From: Macrotis lagotis
Taxonomy: Eukaryota > Chordata > Mammalia > Peramelemorphia > Peramelidae
Assembly (NCBI RefSeq): GCF_037893015.1
Contig: NC_133665.1
Location: 193,284,309 to 193,348,308 of the forward strand
Direction of reading: 5' to 3'
DNA: 64,000 bases
Each line of letters begins with the position of its first letter. Within the stretch, counting starts at the first letter, position 1. Positions 52,895 to 63,690 of the stretch are shown here, in pieces. Position numbers and translations under genes: made by a program. The notes below the pieces were generated by a model. The model was given only the letters and a program-made list of their open reading frames with translations, was not told the DNA's origin and did no database searches.

Positions 52895-55371
52895 CTGTGG
52901 GGACGGTGAAAAGCCGGGCGTCAGGGGCGGCCTCTGGGGCTCTGGAGTCACAAGGTCCGGGTGCAAATCCCACCTTCCTGGGGGGGGGGGGCTAGGCCAT
53001 TTGGCCTCCGCTCCCTCTCTGCGGACGTGGGGGCTGCATCGGATGGCCTCGGGGGTCTGGACCGGGGCCGGGAGTGAGGGTCTGGTTAACCGAGGTCACG
53101 CCATGCATTCGGTGAAACGGCCCGATGGGTGCGCGCTGCCCCGGCTGCCTGAGGAGACGGGGCCCAGGGCCTCCGTGCTTCCCGGGGGCTCCCCAGGGGC
53201 AGTGGGGACCCTGTCTCCGGACAAGCCCCCCAGAAGAACAGGGGCTTTTTAAAAGTCGGCTCCCAGGGCTGCGCCCGGGGTGCCTTACCTGTGAAGACCT
53301 TCCTGAGGCTTTTACTGAGCCAGATGTTGGCCAGTGATCTGGTTCCCTGAGGGTTCTTGGTGCTGATGTCAGTGAAGGTGCCGCCCGGGACCAGGGCCTG
53401 GAACTTCTCCTTCCTCAGGACGTCCCAGTCGCAGCTCTCGGGGCCCTGGCCGAAGTCCCCCAGAATAGCCACGTCTTTCTCTCCTAGAAGTCAGAGGAGG
53501 GAGGAGGGGAGGCAGGCGCCGCACGGTTTCCTCCAAGCTGTTTCCAGGGCCCCAGCAGCGAGAGGAGTGCCAGGGCAAGGCTCCAAGCCCTTCCCAGTGC
53601 CTAGCAGCTCCAGGGGAGCGGGGGTCGGCAGCCCTCCGGGAGCCCAGGGAAACTTTGCACCCAATACTCTCTTTCAGAAGCTGGGGGGGGGGGGGCGGGC
53701 AACAGGCCTTTGCCTCCCCGGGCTGGAGCCACTCCCTCCAAGCACCCAAGGCCGGCCAAGAAGCGGGGGCCTCTCTGTAAAATGGGGGACGGGTCAGCAG
53801 GCCTCTGGGCATCCCCATCCAGAAGCTGGCAGCATCTGAAGATGCTCCCCAACACCCTCCAGGGAGAGGCCCCCAGCACCCCCGGGCTCTGATGTTCTGG
53901 GGGGGGGGGAGTAGAAGCTCAGATCCCCAGCACTTCAGGAAGTGATGCCTGCCGAGGGTCCCGGAGGAAGGAGTAACCCCGCTGGACGGATGAGAAAATC
54001 GAGGGTTCGGCGACCTGACCGGGAAGGGCCAGATCTCTCCTGGTCAGCCTGGGTCTCACCCCCACCCCACAGACTGAGCTTCACCGACCAGACCAGCCAG
54101 GAGAGTGTGTGTGAGTGCATCTGTGTGTGTCTGTGTCTGTGTGTGTGTGTGTCTGTGTGTGTGTGTCTGTGAGTGTCTGTGTCTGTGAGTGTGTGTGTCT
54201 GTGTGTGTCTGTGTGTCTGTGTCTGTGTGTGTGTCTGTGAGTGTCTGTGTCTGTGAGTGTGTGTGTCTGTGTCTGTGAGTGTGAATGCATCTGTGTGCAT
54301 CTGTGTCTGTGTGTGTGTCTGTGTGTGTCTGTGTGTCTGTGTCTGTGTGTGTCTGTGTCTGTGTCTGTGTGTGTGTCTGTGAGTGTGTGTCTGTGTGTGT
54401 CTGTGAGTGTCTGTGTCTGTGAGTGTGTGTGTCTGTGTGTGTCTGTGAGTGTGTGTGTCTGTGAGTGTGAGTGTGTGTGTGTGTCTGTGTCTGTGAGTGT
54501 GTGTGTCTGTGTCTGTGAGTGTGTGTGTCTGTGTGTGTGTGTGTGAGTGAGTGTGTGTCTGTGTCTGTGAGTGTGTGTCTGTGTGTGTCTGTGTCTGTGA
54601 GTGTGTGTGTCTGTGTGTCTGTGTCTGTGAGTGTGTGTGTCTGTTTGTCTGTGTGTGTGAGTGTGTGTGTCTGTGTCTGTGAGTGTGTGTCTATGTGTGT
54701 CTGTGTCTGTGAGTGTGTGTGTGTCTGTGTGTCTGTGTCTGTGAGTGTGTGTGAGTGCATCTGTGTCTGTGTGTGTGTCTGTGTCTGTGTGTGTCTGTGT
54801 GTGTGTCTGTGTGTGTCTGTGAGTGTCTGTGTCTGTGAGTGTGTGTGTCTGTGTCTGTGAGTGTGAATGCATCTGTGTGCATCTGTGTCTGTGTGTGTGT
54901 CTGTGTGTGTCTGTGTGTCTGTGTCTGTGTGTCTGTGAGTGTCTGTGTCTGTGTGTGTGTCTGTGAGTGTGTGTCTGTGTGTGTCTGTGAGTGTCTGTGT
55001 CTGTGAGTGTGTGTGTCTGTGTGTCTGTGTCTGTGAGTGTGTGTGTCTGTGTGTGTGTGTGTGTCTGTGTCTGTGTCTGTGAGTGTGTGTGTCTGTGTCT
55101 GTGAGTGTGTGTCTATGTGTGTCTGTGTCTGTGAGTGTGTGTGTCTGTGTGTCTGTGTCTGTGAGTGTGTGTCTCTGTGTGTCTGTGTGTGTCTGTGAGT
55201 GTGTGTCTGTGAGTGTGTGTGTGTCTGTGTGTCTGTGTCTGTGAGTGTGTGTGAGTGCATCTGTGTGCATCTGTGTCTGTGTGTGTGTCTGTGAGTGTGT
55301 GTGTCTGTGAGTGTGTGTGTCTGTGTGCATCTGTGTCTGTGAGTCTGTGTGTGTCTGTGAGTGTCTGTGTC

Positions 55372-55402
<31 letters not shown>

Positions 55403-57283
55403 CTGTGTCTGTGAGTGTGTGTGTCTGTGTGTGAGTGCCTGTGTCTGTGTGTGTCTGTGTGTGTCTGTGTGCATCCGTGTCTGTGAGTGTATGTGTCTGT
55501 GTGTCTGTGTGCGTCTGTGTCTGTGTGAGTGTCTGTGTCTGTGAGTGTGTGTGTGTCCGTGTGTCTGTGTCTGTGAATGTCTGTGTGTCTGTGTCTGTGA
55601 GTGTGTGTGTGTGTGTGAAGCAAGGCCCTTCCCACCACCACCCCAGCAGGCCTCCAGGTTGAGCCCTGGCCAGCCCGGGCCAGGAGGGCCAGCTTGGGGG
55701 CCACCTGGCACAGCTAGCCCGGGCCACCGGCCTCCTCCCTTCGAGGTCCTGGGTGAAGGGGTTCCCGGCAGGAAGCCAGGACCTTCCATTCTGTCTCCCA
55801 GGGCTGGGCAGCCTGGGCCATTGGAGGGAGAGGAGTGGTCCTAGGGTCACTGACCTCACCTCACCCCGCCGGCTGCTGCCCACATCCCCCCGCCTCTCCC
55901 CAGCTAGGCCAATTCCTCAGAGCCCGGGGATGCTAGCGGCCCAGCAAGATGGGGCCCGGCTTGCCAGGGCAGTGGTCCACCCGGCCCCCAGCCTGCCCTA
56001 CCTTTGAGCGTGTCCTGTAGGGTCTGGGTGAAGGCTGAGGCTCTGAGGCTGTGGTCTGGGGGCTTGCTGGGATTCTCCCCGCCCAGGGGCAGGGCTGGGG
56101 CTGCCAGACACAGGTTCACCAACACAAGGTCGTTTCCCCCGACCTGGACGTGAGGAAACACAAGAGAAAAGACACCAGAGCGGGCACCGCCGTTAGAGGG
56201 ACCTGCACCTCCTCACGGGCAGGGGAACAGGCCCAGGCACTGGGTGGGGAGAGCCCGGCTGCTGGCCAGCCAGAGGACAGCAACATGGGGGGGGGGGGCA
56301 CCTGCTGCCCTAACCTGAGGCCCGGGGACAGGGCAGAAGCAGGATTAGAACCCAGATCCCCAAGCCCAGCATCTGCACTGGACAGACAGGACACACGTGT
56401 GCACAGGCATGTAAATGTGCCCAAGGATACCTTAAAGTGCGCGAGATAGGGGTTGGGGTTCGGGTGTTTCCCGTTGCTGTTGGCCTGGGGGCCCTCCTGG
56501 AAGCCGGCCTCCTTGAGTTCGATCCCCGCAGCGGCGTCCCAGAGGAATCCCAGGAAGGGGCCCCCCTGTCAGGAGAGAGTGGAGGGTGAGAGGGCGCTGG
56601 CCAGGGGGGCAGGGCCGGGCTTGTTCAGGAAGATCTGGGTTCTAATGCTGCCGGCCGAGCAGAGGCATCCACAGTGCCACCCTCGAGGGGGAGCAGTGGG
56701 GGCTGAGGAGGCAGGCCAGGTTCGGCCCCCTGAGCAGTGACCCTGCTCCATGGGGTCCCCCAGGGCCCAGGCCCCTCCCCTCCCCCACAAAGGAACAGTG
56801 GTGGGACCTCAAGAGGGGGCCAAGGTCCAGGCATCTTACTTCTCTGAGACACAGTTTCCCCCATTACATGGGGACCACGACAGCAGATGCCGGGCCGGGC
56901 TCTGCAATTTGTAAAGCCCAGAGTAAGTCTAGAACCATAGCTGTTCTTCTTACTAATTCCTATCATGGCTGGTGCCCGGGCCGGGCTAGCGGGTGCCCCA
57001 TGTTACAGAGGAGGAAACAGGCAAACTAAGCACAGTGACTTGTCTAGGGTCTCCCAGCTAGGTCAGATCTGAGCCCAGGGCTTCCTGCCTTTCCTCCCAG
57101 CCATCTCTGTGCTACCTAAGGTGAGTCCGAGCCTGGTGAGAACCGGGACCCCCCAGGACACAAAAGACGCACCTGAGGCAACTGGCTGGAGGATTTCCCT
57201 GAGACCACTCCTCTCCAAGATCCACGCGGGCCCTTCCACTTCCGGATGCTGGGCAGGGTGGGTTGGTTGAGCTCGGTACAGAA
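52692..57283 (-). CDS. EEPD1: EEPD1, C-terminal five exons (partial; continues off right edge)
   Basis: EEPD1 has helix-hairpin-helix DNA-binding repeats and a DNase I-like endonuclease/exonuclease/phosphatase domain; it is known for cutting stalled replication forks to start homologous repair. Exons 57173-57283, 56431-56565, 56002-56143, 53289-53483 and 52692-52894 join in phase to 261 codons: [104 protein letters not shown] and the final KHER. Human EEPD1 is about 569 residues, so the N-terminal HhH half and an exon ending near ALEK are missing from the window. The residue equivalent to DNase I Asp212 is Ala here (LANIW; remembered human DNIW). It is convergent with MATCAP2. Confidence 0.95.
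52930..53065 (+). mobile_element. Degraded tRNA SINE/MIR, sense, in EEPD1 last intron
   Basis: 'ggctctggagtcacaaggtccgggtgcaaatcccacc', then after an 11-base G run 'ccatttggcctccgctccctctctgcggacgtggggg'. Diverged. Confidence 0.55.
53289..53483 (-). CDS. EEPD1: EEPD1 coding exon (ILGDFGQ)
   Basis: [20 protein letters not shown] then [20 protein letters not shown] and [20 protein letters not shown], ending KVFTG. GDFG stands where active EEP nucleases have GDFN, a difference shared with human as I recall it; LANIW replaces LDNIW. Acceptor cttctag|GAG, donor ACAG|gtaagg. Confidence 0.95.
54100..55616. repeat. 1.5-kb compound GT/CTG microsatellite array
   Basis: Nearly pure mixture of gtgtgt, gtgtct and gtgagt blocks with sporadic 'gcatctgtgtgcatctg' modules, in the intron between the EEPD1 exons at 53,483 and 56,002. 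A block around 54,236-54,350 recurs almost exactly at about 54,817-54,931, showing higher-order duplication. Because CA/CAG text has no stop codon in any frame, several very long Thr/His/Asp frames appear on the minus strand; none is a gene. Confidence 0.97.
56002..56143 (-). CDS. EEPD1: EEPD1 coding exon ([11 protein letters not shown])
   Basis: [20 protein letters not shown] then [20 protein letters not shown] and TLQDTLKG, ending in phase 1. The human equivalent is LTLVNLHLAA; the His of the NLHL motif is Cys here (NLCL). Acceptor cgtccag|GTC, donor AAAG|gtaggg. Confidence 0.94.
56431..56565 (-). CDS. EEPD1: EEPD1 coding exon (GFLWDAAAG)
   Basis: Forty-five codons: [20 protein letters not shown] then [20 protein letters not shown] and LAHFK. 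Human has [22 protein letters not shown]. Acceptor cctgacag|GGG, donor AAG|gtatcc. Confidence 0.94.
57000..57120 (-). mobile_element. tRNA SINE/MIR, antisense
   Basis: 'gttacagaggaggaaacaggc', 'gtgacttgtctagggtctcccagctagg', 'tctctgtgctacctaag'. It ends about 50 bp from the EEPD1 exon at 57,173. Confidence 0.8.
57173..57283 (-). CDS. EEPD1: EEPD1 coding exon (FCTELNQ)
   Basis: Thirty-seven codons, phase 0 both sides: [20 protein letters not shown] then [17 protein letters not shown]. The acceptor is ctcggcag|TTC and the donor CAG|gtgcgt. Human has [20 protein letters not shown]. Confidence 0.95.
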
Positions 57284-57489
57284 CTGCCGAGAGAGGCCAC
57301 GAGTCCGGTCAAGGTCTGATGGCCCCCCGGGGCTGCCCACGAGCCTGGTCCGTCTGAAGCCCCCTCGCCTCAGTGGGCAGCCAGCTGAGGCAAGGGAGCC
57401 ATTGGCATGAGCAGGGCAGCACCCTCCGGGCCAGGCCACCTCTGTGCAGGTGCCCAGTGGGCAGCAGCTGCCACCTGGGAAGCCAGGCC

Positions 57490-57760
57490 TCCCTGTGGCC
57501 AAGCAAAGCGGGCCTTACTAAGGACCAAGGTACAAAGAGAGGCAAAGGTCAGTGCCTGCCCGCAGGGAGCTCACAGTCCAACAAGGAAGACCCTGATCAG
57601 AGGGAAGGCACTAGAAGGCTTCCCGGAGGAGGCGGGCAGTGGCCAGAGTGAAGAGATGGGGGGCCATGCCTGGTTGGAAGGGGAGGGCTGGGCAATGACG
57701 TGCCAGACCCAGGAAAGGATGCTGGGCCAGGTTAGGAACGACTTTGAATAACCCACGAGA
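57490..57760 (-). mobile_element. L2 3' end, antisense
   Basis: 'gtacaaagagaggcaaaggtcagtgcctgcccgcagggagctcacagtcc', 'agagggaaggcactagaaggcttcccggagg' and 'gggctgggcaatg'-type text follow inverted L2. Confidence 0.82.
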
Positions 57761-57984
57761 TCTCAACGCTGCTCCTGGAGGGTCCTGGTCAGGGGACCTG
57801 CAGGTGGCCTGCCCTTGAGTCTCCTCTCCGAAGACCCGAGAGGGCAGCCCTCCCTGAGATGGACAGAAGCAGGGCCAACAAAGATCCACGGGAGGCCATC
57901 GGGGTAGGCATCACTTCCCTCTGGACATTCCCACCCACACCCCTCCACTGGAGGAGCCGGTCTCTGACTTCCCCACTAAGCCCA

Positions 57985-58070
57985 GCCATAGTCACTCAGC
58001 TAGGAAATGTCAGAGACGGCATTTGAACCCAGGTCTTTGGCGTCCTTGCTCCCACCTCTCATCATGCAGG
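57985..58070 (-). mobile_element. SINE/MIR fragment, antisense
   Basis: 'tagtcactcagctaggaaatgtcagagacggcatttgaacccaggtctt' is the inverted SINE core. Confidence 0.75.
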
Positions 58071-58849
58071 GCTCACCTCTGTGCTGGCTCCCACCACCTC
58101 CCCCACAGAGACAGAATCCAGGAAGGTGAGCCCATCAAAGTGGGGCCAGGATGCCTCCAGTAGGACCCGAAGATTTTTGGCATACTGAACAGGGGGCATC
58201 ACTGGCCCGGCCCTGGGGATGCCCTGAGCCACTCTGGCACCAACACCAAGGAAATCCTAGGTAAGAACCTGGGGGCTCACAGGAGCCTGGGGAGGGATTC
58301 AACACACCGGAAGTTGGTGCTATTTCCCCAAAGGACTGAGCTTCCTCTCCAAGGATGATTAAGAGGAGGGGCATTTCTGGAGCCCTGAATCCTGCCCCAC
58401 AATGACTGTGGGGCACAACTGATAGCCACCCCCCCATTCTCTCCTCCATGGGCCTGAGGGGCCTCATCTCCGGACTTCTCAAAGACTAAGGACGCAGACC
58501 AACATAAAGGCTGAGGAATGATGGTCACACAAGCAGCCTCCCTGGCCTGCACAATGTCCAGGTCGGCTCGCCCCCCCCTTAGTTTGGGGGCTCAGGAAGA
58601 TATGAACCCAGAAACGAGGCTGGCCTTCCAAGCCCAAACCTTCCAGCCAAAGCTCGGGTCTGACTACTCAATTTCTGCCTTTTAAGGAGAAACCAGAGAT
58701 GCCAGTTTGGCAAGGGATCGGATGGTTTAACGACTAATCCCCGTGAAGCAGGGGGGTGGGGGCAGGCTGGAGGGTCACTGAAGAAATCTGAGCCCTGAGC
58801 CTAAGAAGATGAAGCAGGGAAAGGTTGGCACCTGCCGAGCCCGTGCTCC

Positions 58850-59035
58850 CTCCATGGCATCTTAATGTGGCCGAGCAGCTGCCTCACATCTGCCCTGGAC
58901 GGTGGGTAGCTGGGCATTAGGATCTCCATTCTACAGGTGGAGAGAAGATGGGTGACTGGGCCGAGGCATCAGGATTTGAACTCGGGCCCCTCCTGACACT
59001 ACGCCCAGTGTCCAGCGTTACAACCAGCTGCCCTC
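58850..59035 (-). mobile_element. MIR, antisense
   Basis: 'ctccattctacaggtggagagaagatgggtgactgggccgagg' and 'caggatttgaactcgggcccctcctgac' is an inverted MIR core. Confidence 0.75.
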
Positions 59036-60179
59036 TTCGTGACGATAGTCAGTGGTCCTGCACTGGCCAAACATCCACTAGTGGCAGTACTATGCTAAGG
59101 GCTGCCCCCAGGAAGCTTCCCGTCTCCAGTGACCCATCAGAATGGATCCCCCTCCCTACAACTTGCCCCGCAGCTGCCAGGGGCCCCAACAATGGAGGCG
59201 GGGGGCCTCAGGGAGAGAGCTTGGGTCACCCACTTCCTCCAAGCCAAGCAAGGGAGAGGACCACAGGGGAGCTGGGAAGGGTATGGGGAGGGCAGGTACG
59301 GCCGTAAGCCTCGTGGGAAGCTCCCTGGCATCTCCCCCAGCACCGGGGATGGGATTAAGTTCCTGAGGCTTTTGTTCAGAGCGAGCATGGGGCATCAGCT
59401 TTCCCAAGAAGGCGGGCTCATGGGGAAGAGGAGCACTGGTCCCAACAGGTGGAAGCCAGCCAGGGGAGAGGGGCCTGGCAGTGATGGGCAGTACAGCAAG
59501 CATCACCACCCAACTTGCCCCACAATGCAGGGTTGGATGGGGTGACATGGCTTCATATCTCTGACCTCAGCTTCCTCCTCTGTACAATGAGGGAGGAGGG
59601 ATACTGGCCACCAGATGAGTAACTGGATGGCATCGCCTCCATTCGGGGGCTTCTCCACCCCCCACCTCCTGACCCTCTCTCCAAGGTGACCACAAAGTCA
59701 GTGATCTAGTCCTCAAGTTGCTGCGACGGCAAGCACGGCTGACACCCCACCCCGCCCCTGCCCATCCTCTCCTCCATCCCTGCTGGTGACTCAGTTCGCC
59801 CAGCTATTCCCTTCCAGACCTTTCCTGAGGGCAGGGGGTCTCTCCCAGATCTGGCCTCGGCCCCCTGCTTTTCTCTCCACATGGAGACCCCATCAGAGGG
59901 CTTGGGTCTATCTATCATCTCCAGGCTATTGAGTATCCAGCCCTAATCAGGGCACCAGGACCATGCCTCCACATTCCCTGCCCTGCAGACACCCGAAGTG
60001 TCCTGAGCCTTGCCATCCACCCTGCCACAGCACACAAAGGACCTTCAGTCCCTACCTGCCTGCCCCAGAGCCCTCCCCATTAGAGCATGCACCCCAGGTC
60101 CTCTGGCCTCTTCCCAGGACAGAGTAAGAGCCTCCCACCTAGACTGGACCAGGCTTACTGCACATCGCCCCCCTTCATA

Positions 60180-60750
60180 CAGTCTAGGTTATAACCCCCG
60201 GCCTTCTTGCCAGTCCCCATATTCCATCTCCCATCTCCAGACCTTTGCACTGGCTGTCCCCTATGCCTGGAATGCCTTCTCTTGGCACCTGCCTATTGTA
60301 ACATTCCTGGCCTCCTTCAGGCCTGTCCTACCCATCTCCCCCTTGGCCCAGGTGCTAGAGCCCTCTCCCTCATTGCTTTCTGTTTCCTACATATATTATT
60401 TATATTGGTTTCTCTATCCACAGTAGAACGTTATCTAGGATATGGTTTTTTTATCTGTCAGACTAAAGCTCTCCCATTTGTGGCTATTTTTCAGGAGGCA
60501 TGCGGCTCTCCTTTGGCCACTTCTGGAGTTTTCTTGGTAAAGACACATAGGAGGAGTTTGTCATTTCCTTCACAGGCATGGAAATGGGAGCATACTGGAT
60601 TATGTGACTTGCCCAAGGTCATCCAGCTAGTCTGGGGCTGCACTTGAACTCATGTCCTCCTGACTCCAGGCCAGGTGTACTATGTACTGGGCCACCACGC
60701 TGCCCCCAAAGCTATTGCACAATAGATGCTTAATAAAGGCTGGTTCCCTC
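60180..60750 (+). mobile_element. L2 3' end, sense, interrupted by an antisense SINE
   Basis: 60,180-60,430 reads 'gacctttgcactggctgtcccctatgcctggaatgcc' and 'cattcctggcctccttcagg' (L2). 60,525-60,705 is an inverted SINE ('gtgacttgcccaaggtcatccagctag' to 'tgtactgggccaccacgctgcccc'). 60,708-60,750 returns to L2-like 'gcacaatagatgcttaataaagg'. Confidence 0.8.
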
Positions 60751-62254
60751 CCCTCCCCCCCACCTTCACAAATAAATGAATGAATGAACAAATGAATGAT
60801 TCCTCAGCCTTTCTATGGATTCCCCATCATTCCCTCTCTGCCTCCCCTGCATCATTGTGCTCCTGAAACAGCCTTGGAAAGGGGATCAGAAAGGCTAAAT
60901 ATTCCTATCACACAAAGCAGACCCAGTAAATGAGATACTGGCCTTTGGCCTTGAGCCCTCACAGGCCAGCTAATGATTAGCTGCTGCCCCCAAGGAGCCA
61001 AGTCCTAACCACTGTGCCATCCAGTCTGCAGCATCCCTTCCTGGCCAAAGTTTCTCAAGGCCACATGTCTCAAACAGCTAAAAGATGAAGGATTAAACGG
61101 AGGTAATGGAAAAAACTGCCTCCAACTACCATGAAAATCTGTGTCAAGGTTGGAGACCCTAGAGGCCCGGCTTGGAGAAGCCTCTCCCTTGGCAATGTCA
61201 AGGATACCACCATTCCTGAGCCTCCTTGGGAGTGAGATGGCCAAGCTCAGGTACAAGGAGGTATGAAGGAAGGGGAGCTGCCCCCTAAGCCTGGCCCAGA
61301 GTAGACCCTATAGGGAGGTGGGAGCTGGAAGGGGTTTCAAAGCCCTCTGATCCAACGCCCTCCTTCCACAGACAAGGTAAGTCAGAGGCCTCGTCACCTT
61401 CCCAAGGATGGCCTCCTTCACTCTCCAAAAGACCCTGGGCCTTTGCTCCTCATTCCACTCCCACCTGTGTCCCTGGATGGGGAACACCTGGCCTCCCTAT
61501 TAGGCCCTTTTTCTAATAAAGCTGATCTGAGATTGATCAAGGAGCAGTATTGAGGACTCAGGTACCATCTTCTCCAGGGTGAGGTGGGGCTGATCGAGAG
61601 GCAAGAAGGTGCCCAAGAGAGAAGGAAAGGAAGGCTTGGGGATGTTCTAAATGCAAAAGAAATTAGATTCTGAGTGGAATCCAAGAAGCTGCCCCTGCAG
61701 CGAGGTCCCATCTGCCCCCCCTACATGCTTCCTCCCAGGTGGAAGTGTGAGCCCCAGGGGTGTCCTTCGAAGGTGGGGGGTCTAGGAGGGTGGAGATAGA
61801 AGAGAAGAAAGGGCCAACTTCCTCCCTGCCACCCCAAGTTAGAACAGCAGGGCTTGCAAGTCAGAGAGAGGCCTCCAGGGCAGGGACTCACAACCCATCT
61901 TCTAACATCTGCCTCTTCTAGTCCCTTTTTCTTTCAGGGCAAACCACAGAAATCAGATTGTTCCTTTGGACCTGGGCATCTAGAATGGAAGGGCCTAGAA
62001 ATTTCTCCCTCCCACCATTTTTCTTGTCCCATAAACCTGAGCAGACAATCCACAAAACAAAATGCTTGACAACTGTCTATACCCATGGGCGGAGGTGAGA
62101 GTCCCCTCTGACATGGGTCACACTTCCTTCCCAAGACGCTTGGTAGCTGATTGGGGCAGGGGCAGACAAACTGCTGAGGTCCCTTTACTCCGGCCCTGTC
62201 GGTGGCTGGGGAAAAGGAATGACCAGGGTGCCTGTAATGAGGAAAGAATGTCAA

Positions 62255-62560
62255 GATAAAAAGTGGCACTGCCCCCTGCCCACAGGGTGCCTACAATCTA
62301 CAGGGACATGAGATATGGTCACCAACACCTCCAGGAAGTGGATGGTGTGTGTAGCAGTTGGGGGAGACTGCAGGAAGGTGGGACCATTCCTAACGAGGAG
62401 CAGAAGAAGCAATGATGAAAGTAGGAAGACGAGGGGGAGGTGGCATCTGAGCTGGGTCAGGAGGGAGAAAGGGGAGTCTGAAACACGGAGAGATTTCGGG
62501 AACGAATGAAACCTCTTAGAGCAGAGGAAAGGGACCAAAAGACCAAGCTGAGAAAACATC
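62255..62560 (-). mobile_element. L2-like 3' end, antisense
   Basis: 'gtgcctacaatctacagggacatgag' and 'gggggaggtggcatctgagctgggtcaggagg' resemble inverted L2. Diverged. Confidence 0.5.
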
Positions 62561-62639
62561 CCAATTTTTTTAAATAAAGGAGCAGAGGAAGGAGGTGAAG
62601 TCTTCCATCCCATCCAAGGATCCTGATTCTACTTCTGAC

Positions 62640-62970
62640 CACATTTCAGAGAATCTATTAAAGGGATAGTTCAATACCCTTAGAGAAGGAGGCAGTTAAG
62701 CTATGGAAGCCAGCAAGGGGGTTCATCAACAACATTGAGCCAGACTAACCTCGTTGCTTTTTTTTTGACAGAACTATTAGCCTGCCAGTTCAGAGAGCAT
62801 TCTGGAAGTCAGACACATAGCCCCCGATCTGGGTCCCTTTATCCTAACCACAGACATGAGGAAGATGCCAACTGCTTTGTGAGCCAAGAACCAAAGTCCC
62901 TCATTGACCTTCTCCCTTCAGCTACAGCGATGGTTCTTGAGCATGGGGAAGAACCCCAACAGGACCTGGT
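62640..62970 (+). mobile_element. CR1/L3-type LINE fragment, sense
   Basis: 'gagccagactaacctcgttgctttttttttgacag' matches a conserved CR1/L3 stretch. The open frame running through it has no other known match. Confidence 0.55.
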
Positions 62971-63474
62971 TCTCACTAATGATGGACATAACACGGTTGA
63001 CTCCTTAGGATTTTTGGAGGGGGGGGGATCAAAAATCCATTATAAAGAAGGGAGGACAAGTGACTCCATGGGCCAGGTAGAGGCTAGCCTCCCCTAAGCC
63101 CTGGGCATCCCTTTCCTGTTTCTTTTGCCTCTAGTTTTTTTTTGTTGTTGTTCTTTTTGCCTGCTGCAAATGAATTATCCAACTAAGCAAGGGTTGCTAG
63201 AGTCCATAAAGTTCAGCATCTCCGGACTCCATCCAGGATAAAAAGGAAGACACAATGTTCAGCCTTCCAGAGTCCTACCCAGCTGCCCTGCTCAAGTCCC
63301 GTCTGCCCATGTCCCCAGTCACTGGAGCAGAAGCCAAGGAACTGTGAGCGCTGTAAAAGAGATTAAGACACTCTCACCCCACCTCCACGATGTTCTACAG
63401 GAAAATGTGAGCTAATTTTAAAAGGCTACAACAATTAAGGAAGGAACAAACAGCTGGGGAGAAGCAGAGACTGT

Positions 63475-63690
63475 TTTCACTGTTTTCCAGATAGCACAAT
63501 GGATAAAGCCCTGGATTTAAGAGACAGGAAGACCTGAGTTCAAATGTGACCTCTAAGAGATACTAGCTTGTCCTGAGAAACTCGTTTGACTTCTGCCTGC
63601 CTCTGTTTCCTCATATGTAAGGTAAGGTTATTAAGAGTCAAGTGAGATAATGTGTACTGTGCTTTGCAAACCTCAATGTTATAGGAAGTA
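63475..63690 (+). mobile_element. Marsupial tRNA SINE, sense
   Basis: 'ttccagatagcacaatggataaagccctgg', 'caggaagacctgagttcaaatgtgacctc', 'tgtttcctcatatgtaagg', then a MIR-like 'aatgtgtactgtgctttgcaaacctcaatg' end. Confidence 0.88.

Noticed and set aside
54056-55789. Frames of up to 577 codons rich in Thr, His, Asp and Gln on the minus strand
   Set aside because: Translation of a CA/CAG-type microsatellite, open in several frames at once, with no conserved domain; it lies inside an EEPD1 intron.
58081-58200. Minus-strand stretch resembling an upstream EEPD1 exon (LRVLLEASWPHFDGL)
   Set aside because: It does not match the expected EEPD1 sequence in any frame; kept as intron.
62735-63097. 120-codon plus-strand frame
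   Set aside because: It runs through a CR1/L3 fragment and shows no protein similarity beyond it.
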